A stretch of 64,000 nucleotides of DNA from positions 11,007 to 75,006 of the forward strand of contig NZ_JANJXQ010000133.1 in NCBI RefSeq assembly GCF_024708915.1, written 5' to 3'. Under the pieces are notes generated by a model that was not told the origin of the DNA, made no database searches, and saw only the letters and a program-made list of their open reading frames with translations. Position 1 is the stretch's first letter. Every line of letters starts with the position of its first letter. The position numbers and the translations under genes are program-made. This DNA is from Thiobacillus sp. Its GTDB lineage: Bacteria > Pseudomonadota > Gammaproteobacteria > Burkholderiales > Thiobacillaceae. Below, piece by piece: positions 40,594 to 50,364 of the stretch.

Positions 40594-42533
40594 TTCTGAC
40601 CGACAACGAAACCAAGATCGATCTGCTGAACAACGAAGCTATCGCGACCACGATCATTGGACTGCTTCGCGCGAAGCCCGACCATCCGGTGACTATCGGC
40701 GTGCACGGCGATTGGGGAGCGGGCAAGTCGAGCGTGCTCGAAATGATCGAGGCAGGGTTCGCCGACAAGGATGATGTCCTATGCCTCAAGTTCAACGGAT
40801 GGCGCTTTCAGGGCTTCGAGGACGCGAAGATCGCCCTGATCGAGGGGATTGTCACGGGCCTGGTCGAGAAGCGTCCGGCATTGAACAAAGCGGCGGTCGC
40901 AGTCAAGGATGTCTTCCGCCGCATCGACTGGCTGAAGGTCGCCAAGAGAGCCGGTGGTCTGGCCTTGACTGCATTCACGGGCATTCCGACGCCCGAGCAA
41001 ATCGGAGCCATCGTGGGCTCACTCGAAGCGGTGGTGGCGGATCCCGCCAAGCTCGCGACGAAAGAAAACCTCTCGACGGCCATCGACGAGGTGAAGGCCG
41101 TACTAAAGCCTGGCGAGTCCAAGAATGTGCCGGAGGAAGTTGAGGCGTTCCGCAAGGCGTTTGACCAGCTCCTGAAAGATGCGGGTATCAAGCAGCTCGT
41201 TGTCCTGATCGACGACCTCGACCGCTGCCTGCCCGACACCGCCATTGAAACACTCGAAGCCATCCGGCTGTTCGTGTTCACCGCACGGACGGCGTTCGTC
41301 GTCGCTGCCGACGAGGCAATGATCGAGTACGCGGTGCGCAAGCACTTTCCAGATTTGCCCGACAGCACGGGACCGCGGGACTACGCCCGCAACTACCTCG
41401 AAAAGCTCATCCAGGTTCCATTCCGCATCCCGGCATTGGGGGAGATGGAGACGCGGATCTACGTCACGTTGTTGCTGGCTGGCGCCGAGATTGGCGAGGA
41501 CGACGCGGACTACGTGAAGCTGATCGCCGTGGCGCGGGAGAACCTGAAACGTCCTTGGACAAGCGGCGGTCTGGACGCTGCGACCGTCAAGACGGCACTC
41601 GGTAAGCAAGCCGAGAAGGCGAACAACGCGCTGGCACTCAGCGATCAGATCGGTCCCATCCTGGCGAGCGGCGCGAAGGGCAACCCGCGTCAGATCAAAC
41701 GCTTCCTCAACACACTGTTGCTGCGCGAGAGCACCGCGATCGCGCGCGGATTTGGCGACGACATCAAGCTGCCCGTGCTCGCGAAACTCATGCTCGCGGA
41801 ACGCTTCATCCCAAGGTTGTTCGAGCAGATCGCGTTCGTGGCGGCGGTTCATCCACAGGGATTGTGCGAAGACCTTGAAGCGCTGGACAAGAGTTTGGCG
41901 ACGGCCGATGGCCAAGAGTCCCATGCCGGTGAGCGGAAGGGGCAGAAGGCCGCCGAGCCTGCTCCTGCATCCGACAGCGCCATGTTAACTGAGTGGAAGT
42001 CGTCGGAAACAGTGTGCGACTGGGCGCGCCTCTCGCCGAAGCTGTCGGGACTCGATCTGCGACCCTACTTGTTCGTGACAAAGGACAAGAAGGACTACTT
42101 CGGCCCGGTGTCGGTGCTGGGTCACTTGGCCGGAGTAGTGGAGAAGCTGTTCGGCGGCAAGATGACCGTCCAAGGCTATGAAGCCGAGTTGAAGCAGCTC
42201 GTGCAGCCCGAGGCCGAGAAGGTGTTCGAAGCCGTGCGTACCAAGATCATGAGCACCGGCACCTTCGACACCAAGCCGGCGGGTGTCGATGGCCTCGTCG
42301 TCCTCGTAAAAGCGCAGCCTGATCTGCAAGGCCGATTGATGGACTTCCTGGAGGCACTGCCCAGCGTCAAGTGCGGCCCTTGGGCTGTCAGCGGCTGGCA
42401 GGGCGTCATCAAAGACACCGATTGCGCCGCTCGCCTGACAAAGCTGCTGGGGGAGTGGAGCAAGGTCGCCAATAACCTCGGCCTCAAAGCAAGCGCCGAA
42501 GCGGCCCTTAAGGACGTGAAGGGAGGGCGCTGA
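40590..42533 (+). CDS. qatA: QatA, KAP-family ATPase of the Qat defence system
   Basis: A 647-residue KAP P-loop NTPase. The Walker A is GVHGDWGAGKSSVLEM (38-52) and the Walker B LVVLIDDLDRCLPDTAIETL near 205. The family's FNGWRFQGFEDAK follows the Walker A, with GNPRQIKRFLNTLLL in the sensor region. Together with the next three genes it matches the anti-phage QatABCD system described by Gao and colleagues. The ATG at 40590 overlaps the PGH-like gene stop; a longer frame from 40443 is a shadow. Confidence 0.93.
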   Translation: MILTDNETKIDLLNNEAIATTIIGLLRAKPDHPVTIGVHGDWGAGKSSVLEMIEAGFADKDDVLCLKFNGWRFQGFEDAKIALIEGIVTGLVEKRPALNKAAVAVKDVFRRIDWLKVAKRAGGLALTAFTGIPTPEQIGAIVGSLEAVVADPAKLATKENLSTAIDEVKAVLKPGESKNVPEEVEAFRKAFDQLLKDAGIKQLVVLIDDLDRCLPDTAIETLEAIRLFVFTARTAFVVAADEAMIEYAVRKHFPDLPDSTGPRDYARNYLEKLIQVPFRIPALGEMETRIYVTLLLAGAEIGEDDADYVKLIAVARENLKRPWTSGGLDAATVKTALGKQAEKANNALALSDQIGPILASGAKGNPRQIKRFLNTLLLRESTAIARGFGDDIKLPVLAKLMLAERFIPRLFEQIAFVAAVHPQGLCEDLEALDKSLATADGQESHAGERKGQKAAEPAPASDSAMLTEWKSSETVCDWARLSPKLSGLDLRPYLFVTKDKKDYFGPVSVLGHLAGVVEKLFGGKMTVQGYEAELKQLVQPEAEKVFEAVRTKIMSTGTFDTKPAGVDGLVVLVKAQPDLQGRLMDFLEALPSVKCGPWAVSGWQGVIKDTDCAARLTKLLGEWSKVANNLGLKASAEAALKDVKGGR

Positions 42534-43417
42534 TGGGAACCTCGACGGCTTACGGTGGGCCTGGTGGTGGAACACCGCTTGTTCCGTCATGGCTGGGCGG
42601 CGCCGATGGCGGTGACGCTCCTGCTGCCCCTGCGGGGACAGGCGCAGGGCAGGACGGCCAGCCACCACCGGATGGCGCCGCGCCGCCGGTGCCGCCGAAC
42701 CGCCCACCTATTCCCAAGACGGCGGACCCGCAACGCTTCTCCGGTGCTCGCAACAACTTCACGCGATTCGCCGGTTCTGGTGGCGGCGACCGGGCCAACC
42801 TGGGCCGCGCCGTCTCAAGGTACGTCTCAACATCTGCGGGCGGTGCGCGTCAAGCAGCCCAACGTATGGGCGCCTCTCGCGGAGCCGGCGCGCGGCTCCT
42901 CGGTTTTCTGGCTGACGCACAAGCGCGCGGCGTGCGCGAGGCGTTGCGCGCGCTGGACTTGGAATCGTTGGCTGGTCGTCCGATCGCCGAAATCTTCGTG
43001 GGGTTGGCCGACTACATCTGTCCGGGCGCGGGCACCGTCGATGAGGGTATCGCCCGCGAGGCATACATTGAAACCATCGTTGAACTGGCAAGCGAAGGGC
43101 TCACCGATCTGACCACCTTCACACCGGATCAGATGCAGACGGTCTTCGAACTGTATGCCACCCACGCGATCGAGGCGCGCATCTGCAATGACATCGGCAC
43201 CAAGGCTGTGGCCATGCCGGCAGATGCGCAGGCTGCACATCGCGTCGAGCAGCAGTTGCGAGACTTCATCCGAGGCGGAGTGAGCGACGCGCTGACGCGG
43301 GCCCGGACGGAGACACCCAATCTCACGCCCGAGAGGATTCAGGGCTTCGTGGATGCTGTGTACGAGTCCGCATTTTCGATCCTGCAGACCTTAGGCGATG
43401 CGGAGGCCAACCCATGA
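42533..43417 (+). CDS. qatB: QatB, Qat system component
   Basis: A 294-residue protein. It has a Gly/Pro/Asp-rich disordered N-terminus (residues 1-65), then FSGARNNFTRFAGSGGGDRA NLGRAVSRYV and a helical C-terminal domain with an IAEIFVGLADYICPGAGTVD EGIAR segment. This is the pattern of QatB, whose biochemical role was linked to substrate modification by QatC. It overlaps qatA (TGATG) and qatC (ATGA). Confidence 0.9.
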   Translation: MGTSTAYGGPGGGTPLVPSWLGGADGGDAPAAPAGTGAGQDGQPPPDGAAPPVPPNRPPIPKTADPQRFSGARNNFTRFAGSGGGDRANLGRAVSRYVSTSAGGARQAAQRMGASRGAGARLLGFLADAQARGVREALRALDLESLAGRPIAEIFVGLADYICPGAGTVDEGIAREAYIETIVELASEGLTDLTTFTPDQMQTVFELYATHAIEARICNDIGTKAVAMPADAQAAHRVEQQLRDFIRGGVSDALTRARTETPNLTPERIQGFVDAVYESAFSILQTLGDAEANP

Positions 43418-44781
43418 AACGACAACTCTTGGCGGGCCGTTTTGGCCCTGATGACCACTTCGAGGTGACGGTGGGCGTCGATGAGCAAAGGACCTACTTG
43501 CAACTCGTTGCCGGCGAAAAGTCCTTGGACCATGGCATCGGTGGAGCGCTGACCAGCCTTAAGAAAATCGGCGTGTTCCCCTCGGAGATTGGCATAGACC
43601 TGTTGGTGGTGGCCGCTCATGTCCATGCGGCGGACACACGCATCTCACGTGCCGATCAGTCGCAGGATTCGTGGACGCGCGAGATACGCCTGGTCGTCCC
43701 GGTCAGCGACCCGGCTCGCTGGGGTACAGCGGGGCCGACGTTGAAGAAAGCGCTGGACTTCTTGACGGGCGATCGCTGGGTGATCGGCTTCAGGGCACGT
43801 CCGGCTCGATTCGCGACGATCGCCCAGGCGGCGCCTCCGAGCCTGATCGCTCCACCCTTCGATTCCCTCAGCCTGTTCTCAGGAGGATTGGACAGCCTGA
43901 TTGGCGCCATAGACGTGCTGGAGGACGGCGCCACGCCTTTGCTGGTCAGCCACTTCGGCGAAGGCGCGATCAGCGACGCGCAGCGCAAGTTGTTCACGGG
44001 TTTGAAGAAGCACTACGCCAAGTCGTCCTTCGAGAGACTGCGTGTGGGCATGACTTTCAAGAAAGGCCTTGTGGAAAACGTCGGTTCGGAGGACAGCACG
44101 CGCGGTAGGTCGTTCCTGTTCTTCGCGCTCGGCGTGTTCGCGGGCACTGGGATGGGGCGGCGATTTGTCCTGCGCGTTCCAGAGAATGGGCTGATCGCTC
44201 TGAATGTGCCTTTGGACCCTCTGCGGCTAGGCTCGAACAGCACACGCACCACGCACCCTTACTACATGGCAAGGTGGAACGACCTGCTGAGTGGGCTCGG
44301 GATAGATGGAGAGGTTTTGAATCCTTACTGGAACAAGACGAAGGGCGAGATGGCCGCAGGGTGTCGCAACCCTGCATTATTGAAGCAACTGGCAACGGAC
44401 TCGTTGTCCTGCTCGTCCCCCGCCAAGGCCCGATGGCAAGGGCATGGCATCGAACACTGTGGCTATTGCTTGCCGTGTCTGATTCGCCGTGCAGCGTTGA
44501 CTGCGGCATGGGGTATGGGGAACGACGCGACAACGTACACTGTGCCGAACCTTCAAGCGCAGCCGCTGGACACGCGCCAAGCGACTGGAGTACAGGTCAG
44601 GTCGTTTCAGTACGCGATCGAGCGCTTGAAAGGGAAACTGCAGCTCGCGAACCTCTTGATCCACAAACCCGGCTCGCTTGCTGACGAAGCCGCGCATCTT
44701 GCTGAGCTTGCCGATGTCTACCGACGCGGCCTAGGTGAGGTCGCGCAACTCATCGACGGCGCTGAGGCGAGGCCGAGCTAA
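43414..44781 (+). CDS. qatC: QatC, QueC-like protein of the Qat system
   Basis: A 455-residue protein with a PP-loop ATP pyrophosphatase core, LSLFSGGLDSLIGAIDVL (Ser156 to Ser161). The QueC-type zinc knuckle HCGYCLPCLIRRAA comes after an upstream Cys (LSCSSPAKARWQGHG). The N-terminal 140 residues are a Qat-specific extension. QueC makes the 7-cyano-7-deazaguanine base; QatC homologs are thought to use related chemistry on a protein or nucleotide. Coupled to qatB by ATGA. Confidence 0.94.
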   Translation: MKRQLLAGRFGPDDHFEVTVGVDEQRTYLQLVAGEKSLDHGIGGALTSLKKIGVFPSEIGIDLLVVAAHVHAADTRISRADQSQDSWTREIRLVVPVSDPARWGTAGPTLKKALDFLTGDRWVIGFRARPARFATIAQAAPPSLIAPPFDSLSLFSGGLDSLIGAIDVLEDGATPLLVSHFGEGAISDAQRKLFTGLKKHYAKSSFERLRVGMTFKKGLVENVGSEDSTRGRSFLFFALGVFAGTGMGRRFVLRVPENGLIALNVPLDPLRLGSNSTRTTHPYYMARWNDLLSGLGIDGEVLNPYWNKTKGEMAAGCRNPALLKQLATDSLSCSSPAKARWQGHGIEHCGYCLPCLIRRAALTAAWGMGNDATTYTVPNLQAQPLDTRQATGVQVRSFQYAIERLKGKLQLANLLIHKPGSLADEAAHLAELADVYRRGLGEVAQLIDGAEARPS

Positions 44782-44794
44782 CGATGGTGCGTGC

Positions 44795-45544
44795 ATGATC
44801 GCCACAGCCGGCCTTGTGGACTTCCACTGCCACCTCGATCTTTACCCGGACCATGCCGTGGCGGTTCGGGATGCGGAGGCGGCCGGGGTGTTCACGCTGG
44901 CGGTGACGACAACGCCTCGCGCCTGGCCTCGCAATCACGAACTCGCACAGCGCACGAAGCATGTTCGAGCGGCGCTAGGGCTGCACCCGCAGTTGGTCGC
45001 GGAGCGTGAAAACGAGATCGAGCTATGGGACCGGCACCTTTCGGAGACTCGCTACGTCGGCGAGGTCGGGTTGGACGCCGGTCCCCGGTTCTTCAAGTCA
45101 CTTGAAGCGCAGAAGCGGGTGTTCCAGCACGTGTTGCAGCGTTGCGCGCAGGCAGGCGACAAGATCATCACTGTCCATAGCATCCGATCGGCCAAGGCGG
45201 TACTCGATCTTGTCGAGGCGCATCTGCCGCCAGAGCGTGGCGGGATCGTCCTGCACTGGTTTACGGGAACGAAGAGCGAAGCTAAGCGGGCGTTGGAGCT
45301 GGGCTGTTACTTCTCGATCAACGCGGGGATGCTGGATAATGTGAGGCACACGGCGATGGTCCAGGCCATCCCCTTGGATCGACTGTTGACGGAAACGGAC
45401 GGCCCCTTCACTCACGTGGGCGAGCGGCCCTCCCAGCCAGCGGATGTGGCGGTCGTGGTGGAAGCATTGGGCCGTTTGCATGGTCTACCTGCGACCGAAG
45501 TGGCGAGCGTCATTCGTGACAATCTTCGGACGCTGTTGGCGTAG
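44795..45544 (+). CDS. qatD: QatD, TatD-family hydrolase of the Qat system
   Basis: A 249-residue TatD-type metal-dependent hydrolase: LVDFHCHLDLYPD (H-x-H), YVGEVGLDAG (Glu), KIITVHSIRS (His), IVLHWFTGT (His) and LTETDGPFT (Asp). It completes the order qatA-B-C-D. TatD enzymes are usually DNA exonucleases. It starts 13 bp after qatC at ATG 44795; an in-frame upstream start is rejected as it overlaps qatC without a ribosome site. It is the last gene before the first guaA-like attachment site. Confidence 0.93.
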   Translation: MIATAGLVDFHCHLDLYPDHAVAVRDAEAAGVFTLAVTTTPRAWPRNHELAQRTKHVRAALGLHPQLVAERENEIELWDRHLSETRYVGEVGLDAGPRFFKSLEAQKRVFQHVLQRCAQAGDKIITVHSIRSAKAVLDLVEAHLPPERGGIVLHWFTGTKSEAKRALELGCYFSINAGMLDNVRHTAMVQAIPLDRLLTETDGPFTHVGERPSQPADVAVVVEALGRLHGLPATEVASVIRDNLRTLLA

Positions 45545-45668
45545 GAGATGGTCTGAACGAAGGAGGGCGGTGTGGTCAGCCTGGAGATGATAGTTGACGA
45601 TAGATGCGCTGGAGTAGCCGCCCGTCCAATCGAGTCCATCTCCCGCACCGGCAAAAGCACTCATTTTT

Positions 45669-45764
45669 TGACGGTATAAATGACGGTAAAGTATGATGAA
45701 GAAGACTAAGAAAGCTAGTGTTTATGCCGGTTTACAGCTACCGGAAACCATCGAGTGGGAGTGA
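45669..45764. other. Attachment-site remnant 1: guaA 3'-end core with two arm motifs
   Basis: ACCATCGAGTGGGAGTGA (45747-45764) encodes TIEWE-stop, the conserved end of GMP synthase, without the rest of guaA. At 45669 and 45681 lie two TGACGGTA octamers, 81 and 69 bp before the 15-bp core. The same layout recurs at 52992-53086. This looks like the attR side of a guaA-integrating tyrosine recombinase: P' arm plus core. Confidence 0.7.
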
Positions 45765-46292
45765 TGTGTGTCTGTAGTTAATTGTTTTATAAGTGAAAAT
45801 AGCTTGAGCATTGATAATGCATCATCAATCATCAACAAGATTATTTCATTTGCAAAACAAGGAGATAATTCGGCAATAGCGTAGGCGATCAGCACCTTTT
45901 GACGGTATTGCTCCAGTTTTTCGGTCAGCCCGTCAAGCGTTCAGGGGCTGACCGTCTGCGTCGGCTGTAAAACAAAAAAATAAACGCCCGTTGAATTTGT
46001 GCTGGTTGTGAGGTAGCAGAGCGTAAATACTCAGCGAGCGTTGATTATTCGGTCGGATCGGTAAAAGTCTGCGACCGCGCAAAAGGTCGCGACCTTGGGT
46101 AAAGATGCTCCATTTTATCTGCATAAAGCCTAAAAATAGGCTGTTACGCCAGATAGTTGCGCTTAGAGGGCTAAAAATAGACCTGTTCGTTGGCGTCATT
46201 GCATCGTTAACGTCTGCTCGCAAGTACGAGTATCGCGACAGTTTTTTCTGATGCGGCTTGATATTGATTGAATTATTTGAGATAGTTAAAGT
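45765..46292. other. AT-richer gap before the second AbiE operon
   Basis: No supported gene; a 96-codon frame on the minus strand is unconvincing. The gap holds another TGACGGTA (45900-45907). It also has a perfect 10-bp hairpin CGGTCAGCCC/GGGCTGACCG (45922-45954) and the palindrome AAGGTCGCGACCTT (46083-46096). The lower GC and the lack of an integrase where one would be expected suggest a decayed island end. Confidence 0.55.
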
Positions 46293-47036
46293 GTGGCTTT
46301 AATTCAATCACATAGTTCAATACAGCGCTTGCTTGAGGCTCTGCCGCGTGGCGAGCCCGTGGAAACATCCACACTGGCTGCACACGGCGTTTCTCCGCAA
46401 CTGGCATCCTACCTAGCCAAGCGTGGATGGTTGCAACATCTGTCGCGAGGTCTGTATTTGCTCGTCGGCGATCAACCGAGCCGGGACGGATGCCTGACCT
46501 ATTTGGCGCGGCGTATTCCCGGATTTCATGTCGGCGGCAAGACTGCGCTGGCCTGGCGGGGAATCCGGCACAATCTGGCCACCCGCGAGCAACTGGAACT
46601 ATGGGGCGATCAGCCGGTGCGGCTGCCCGCCTGGCTGACGGAGCACTATCCCAGCAGCTACCAGACTACCCGATTATTCGATGTCGGCTTCCCCAGCGAT
46701 TTTGGACTACAGCCTTTGCCCGAGAATCTGGATGGCCCTCGTGTATCCGTTCCGGAACGCGCGCTGCTGGAAATGCTGTGCAATGTTGGCAAACAGCAAT
46801 CGGTGGAAGAAGCCATGCACCTGACGGAGAGTCTGCGCAATCCCCGTCCGGAAGTGCTCGACAAGCTGCTCACTCATTGCACCCGCATCAAGGTGGTTCG
46901 GCTGGCACGCCAGTTCGCCGACGAGCTCGAATTGCCTTGGGCGGAAATCGTCCACCCGCACAGCCAGCGCATGGGCAGCGACCGCCGCTGGATGCTACGT
47001 ACCCGCAACGGCGAACTCCTGAGCCTGAAGAAATAA
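46293..47036 (+). CDS. AbiEi-family antitoxin/regulator, second locus
   Basis: A 247-residue AbiEi-type protein. The N-terminal winged helix reads VETSTLAAHGVSPQLASYLA KRGWLQ, followed by the AbiEi core: LSRGLYLLV, HVGGKTALAWRGI and VSVPERALLEML. The GTG start at 46293 is the only one giving the family N-terminus. The stop overlaps the AbiEii start (TAATG). It is unrelated in length and sequence to the AbiEi at 37 kb, so the two loci were acquired separately. Autorepression is likely, though the operator is not clear. Confidence 0.88.
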   Translation: MALIQSHSSIQRLLEALPRGEPVETSTLAAHGVSPQLASYLAKRGWLQHLSRGLYLLVGDQPSRDGCLTYLARRIPGFHVGGKTALAWRGIRHNLATREQLELWGDQPVRLPAWLTEHYPSSYQTTRLFDVGFPSDFGLQPLPENLDGPRVSVPERALLEMLCNVGKQQSVEEAMHLTESLRNPRPEVLDKLLTHCTRIKVVRLARQFADELELPWAEIVHPHSQRMGSDRRWMLRTRNGELLSLKK

Positions 47037-47962
47037 TGGATCGCCAATACGTCGATGCCGTCCGCCTGCTGCTCACGGTCGCACCGGTGATATTCGAGTC
47101 GCCGCGTTTTGCGCTGAAGGGTGGCACCGCACTCAACCTTTTTGTACAGGACTTGCCCAGGTTATCGGTGGATATCGATGTCGTCTTCACGGATCATGCC
47201 CTGGAGCGTGAACCAGCACTCATCGCGATCGGCAATGATCTCCAGGCAGCCAAGGCCAAGCTGGAACGCATGGGCTACTCGGCCAACATACGCAAAACGC
47301 AAAAGGGTGACGAGGCCAAGTTGCTGGTGGCGGATCAATCCAGCCAGATCAAGGTCGAGGTGAATTTCGTCTTCCGTGGAACGCTGTTGCCCGTGGTGCT
47401 GCGTACTTTGGTGAATTCGGCACGCGACCTGTTCACTACGGCAATGGAATTGCCGGTCCTTGCCATTCCCGAACTGTATGGCAGCAAGCTGGTTGCCGCG
47501 CTGGATCGTCAGCATCCGCGCGACTGGTTCGACGTTGCCGCCATGATTGACGGTTTTGGCCTCGACGCCTCAATGGTCGACTGTTTTGTCGCCTACCTCG
47601 CCGGACACAATCGCCCGATCCACGAGGTGCTGTTCTCGAACGACCTGCCGCTGGATGAAATTTTCAACAGCGATTTTGTCGGCATGACCGCTGCCGACAT
47701 TCCGCTGCAACGGCTGATCGAAACCCGGCAGCACATTCGTCGGGAACTGCCCAAGGTGCTCACTGATGCGCATCGGCACTTCCTGCTTTCTTTCGTGCGC
47801 GCGGAACCCGACTGGTCGCTGATGCCATTCGAGCATCTCAAGGACATGCCTGCGATCCGCTGGAAGCTGTTCAACCTGGAAAAACTGCGCACAGTTAGCA
47901 AGGTCCGGTTTGAGCTACAGGCTACTGAAATCATGAAACGCTTTGACCGATTTCGGCAGTGA
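47036..47962 (+). CDS. AbiEii-type nucleotidyltransferase toxin, second locus
   Basis: A 308-residue AbiEii/AbiGii protein. FALKGGTALNLFV (Lys28, Gly29, Gly30) and LSVDIDVVF (Asp46, Asp48) form the active site. ELYGSKLVAALDRQHPRDWF D follows, the family's second conserved box with the K and D residues. It is translated with AbiEi (TAATG), and its stop overlaps the GTG of the primase-helicase gene (GTGA), so the TA pair and the helicases form one operon. Confidence 0.93.
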   Translation: MDRQYVDAVRLLLTVAPVIFESPRFALKGGTALNLFVQDLPRLSVDIDVVFTDHALEREPALIAIGNDLQAAKAKLERMGYSANIRKTQKGDEAKLLVADQSSQIKVEVNFVFRGTLLPVVLRTLVNSARDLFTTAMELPVLAIPELYGSKLVAALDRQHPRDWFDVAAMIDGFGLDASMVDCFVAYLAGHNRPIHEVLFSNDLPLDEIFNSDFVGMTAADIPLQRLIETRQHIRRELPKVLTDAHRHFLLSFVRAEPDWSLMPFEHLKDMPAIRWKLFNLEKLRTVSKVRFELQATEIMKRFDRFRQ

Positions 47963-50349
47963 AGTCACTTGACAAACAACTCGCTGACCAGCAGCAGGAG
48001 TGCGCACAACTGCGCAGCGAAAATGCCCGTCTGATTTCCCTGCTGGAAAAACACAGCATCGCTCATTCCGTCGATCCGCCTCCGCCGGCACTGCCAGCCA
48101 CACCCCCTCGCGCCAATTCGCACCTCAGTACCGAACAGAAGATCGCACTTTTTCGAAAACTGTTCCGTGGCCGCACCGATGTCTACCCTATCCGCTGGGA
48201 GAAGAAAGACGGTAGCAAGGCTGGCTATACGCCGGCCTGCGGCAACGAATGGAAAGTCAGTCTCTGCGACAAGAAACGGGTGAAATGCAGTGAATGCGGA
48301 AACCGCCTGCTGCTGCCGCTCACGGATCAGGTCATTTACGACCATCTTGCCGGCGAGCATGTTGTCGGCGTTTATCCCTTGCTCGCCGATGACACCTGCC
48401 ATTTCCTCGCCGCCGACTTTGACGAGGCCGACTGGCGCGACGATGCCAAGGCCTTTGCCGCTTCCTGTCACGAACTCGGTGTGCCAGTCGCCATCGAAAT
48501 ATCTCGCTCCGGTGCGGGCGCCCATGCCTGGATCTTCTTCTCGTCCGCCGTATCTGCCCGCGATGCGCGCCGCCTTGGTTCCGCCATCATCAGCCATACC
48601 TGCGCCAGAACCCGGCAGTTGAAACTTGAATCGTACGACCGGCTGTTCCCCAACCAGGACACCCTGCCCAAGGGCGGCTTCGGCAACCTGATCGCACTGC
48701 CACTCCAGAAGGAGGCTCGAGAAAAGGGCTTCAGCCTGTTCGTCGATGACGAGCTTAAACCGCATGCCGATCAGTGGACATTTCTGGCTTCCGTCCGCCC
48801 GATGTCGCTGGCGGATCTGGAGTCCACGATCCTGCGCGCTACAGGCGGTGGCCATCCCCTTGATGTGGCGTTCATCACTGAAGAAGACGAACACGAACCG
48901 TGGAAGCGTCGGCCTATCCCCAAGAAACTGCCCGGCCCGTTGCCCGCCAAGCTCACAGCCGTACTCGCCAATCAGATTTACTTCGAGAAAGCCCAGTTAC
49001 CGCAAGCGCTGATGAATCGCCTGATCCGCCTTGCGGCATTCCAGAACCCCGAGTTTTACCGAGCTCAGGCCATGCGTCGGTCAACCTGGGAATTCCCACG
49101 TGTTATTGGCTGTGCCGAAAACTATCCCCGTCACATTGCCTTGCCTCGTGGTTGTCTGGATGCAGCGACCAAGTTGCTCGACGAAAACAGCATCGGACTC
49201 GATCTCACCGACGAACGGTTTCCCGGGGAGTCGTTATCACTGAAATTCGCCGGTCAGCTCCGCCCCGATCAGGAGAAAGCGGTCAACGCCATGATGGCCC
49301 ACGATACCGGCGTCCTCTGCGCACCCACCGCGTTTGGCAAAACCGTGACGGCGGCGGCGCTGATTGCCCGGCGCGGCGTCAGCACACTGATCCTCGTCCA
49401 CCGCAACGAACTCCTCAAGCAGTGGCAGGAACGATTGCGCGTTTTTCTAGGGCTCGATAAGGCCCAGCTTGGCGCCATCGGTGGCGGCAAGCGCAAGCCG
49501 ACGGGGATGATCGACATCGCGTCCATGCAGTCACTTGTCCGCAACGGCGAAGTCAGTGACGAGATCGAGTACTATGGTCATGTCGTTATCGACGAGTGTC
49601 ACCATCTCGCCGCACGCACCTACGAAAAGTTGTTCAAAGCGGCCAAGGCGCGTTATGTGCTTGGCCTCACGGCAACGCCGATCCGCCGCGACGGCCAGCA
49701 TCCGATCATCTTCATGCAGTGCGGCCCCATTCGCCATGAAGCCAGCCGACCGGAAGCTGCGCCAAGATCATTGACGGTGATTCCGCGAACCCTGACGACT
49801 CAAGTGATCGGCGATCCTGCCATGCCTATTCAGGATATTTTCCGGCAGCTTGCCAGCAGCGCCGAGCGCAGTCAGCGGATCGTCGACGATGTGCTCCACA
49901 CTTATCGATCCGGTCGCAGCATCCTCGTCCTCACGGAGCGTACCGAGCATCTCTCCACCTTGGAGCTGGCCCTTACCGGCCAGATTGAAAACCTGTTCTC
50001 CTTGCATGGACGCATGGCCAGAAAGCAGCGCGCCGCATTATTTGAAGCGCTGGAAGCTTTGCCCGGCGATGCTCCCCGCGTATTGCTTGCTACTGGCCGG
50101 CTGGTCGGCGAAGGTTTCGATCACCCACCGCTCGATACGCTGATGCTGGCTATGCCGATTTCGTGGAAGGGCACGTTGCAACAATACGCCGGCCGCCTGC
50201 ATCGTGAGCATGCCAGCAAATCGGAGGTGCTGATCTATGACTACGTCGACACTGGTAACGTGATGCTCGAACGCATGTGGGACAAGCGGCAGCGTGGCTA
50301 TCGTGCCATGGGATATCGAATCGACACCATCCAGGACAAACTTTGTTGA
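47959..50349 (+). CDS. TOTE-type primase fused to SF2 helicase
   Basis: A 796-residue protein. Residues 1-32 are coiled coil. Residues 55-320 are an archaeo-eukaryotic primase domain of the TOTE conflict type: DVYPIRWEKKDGSKAGYTPA, a CSEC zinc knuckle, FLAADFDEADW (Asp153, Asp155) and GAGAHAWIFF (His189). Residues 430-790 are an SF2 helicase: CAPTAFGKTVT near 455, VIDECHHLA near 543, QYAGRLHRE. The GTG start at 47959 overlaps the AbiEii stop. TOTE proteins are predicted to make primers or nicks on invading nucleic acid. Confidence 0.9.
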   Translation: MKSLDKQLADQQQECAQLRSENARLISLLEKHSIAHSVDPPPPALPATPPRANSHLSTEQKIALFRKLFRGRTDVYPIRWEKKDGSKAGYTPACGNEWKVSLCDKKRVKCSECGNRLLLPLTDQVIYDHLAGEHVVGVYPLLADDTCHFLAADFDEADWRDDAKAFAASCHELGVPVAIEISRSGAGAHAWIFFSSAVSARDARRLGSAIISHTCARTRQLKLESYDRLFPNQDTLPKGGFGNLIALPLQKEAREKGFSLFVDDELKPHADQWTFLASVRPMSLADLESTILRATGGGHPLDVAFITEEDEHEPWKRRPIPKKLPGPLPAKLTAVLANQIYFEKAQLPQALMNRLIRLAAFQNPEFYRAQAMRRSTWEFPRVIGCAENYPRHIALPRGCLDAATKLLDENSIGLDLTDERFPGESLSLKFAGQLRPDQEKAVNAMMAHDTGVLCAPTAFGKTVTAAALIARRGVSTLILVHRNELLKQWQERLRVFLGLDKAQLGAIGGGKRKPTGMIDIASMQSLVRNGEVSDEIEYYGHVVIDECHHLAARTYEKLFKAAKARYVLGLTATPIRRDGQHPIIFMQCGPIRHEASRPEAAPRSLTVIPRTLTTQVIGDPAMPIQDIFRQLASSAERSQRIVDDVLHTYRSGRSILVLTERTEHLSTLELALTGQIENLFSLHGRMARKQRAALFEALEALPGDAPRVLLATGRLVGEGFDHPPLDTLMLAMPISWKGTLQQYAGRLHREHASKSEVLIYDYVDTGNVMLERMWDKRQRGYRAMGYRIDTIQDKLC

Positions 50350-50364
50350 AGAAGAAAGGCATTC

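Noticed and set aside
45933..46223. 96-codon minus-strand frame in the gap before the second AbiE operon
   Set aside because: No family, no ribosome site, overlaps hairpins and palindromes; more likely non-coding.
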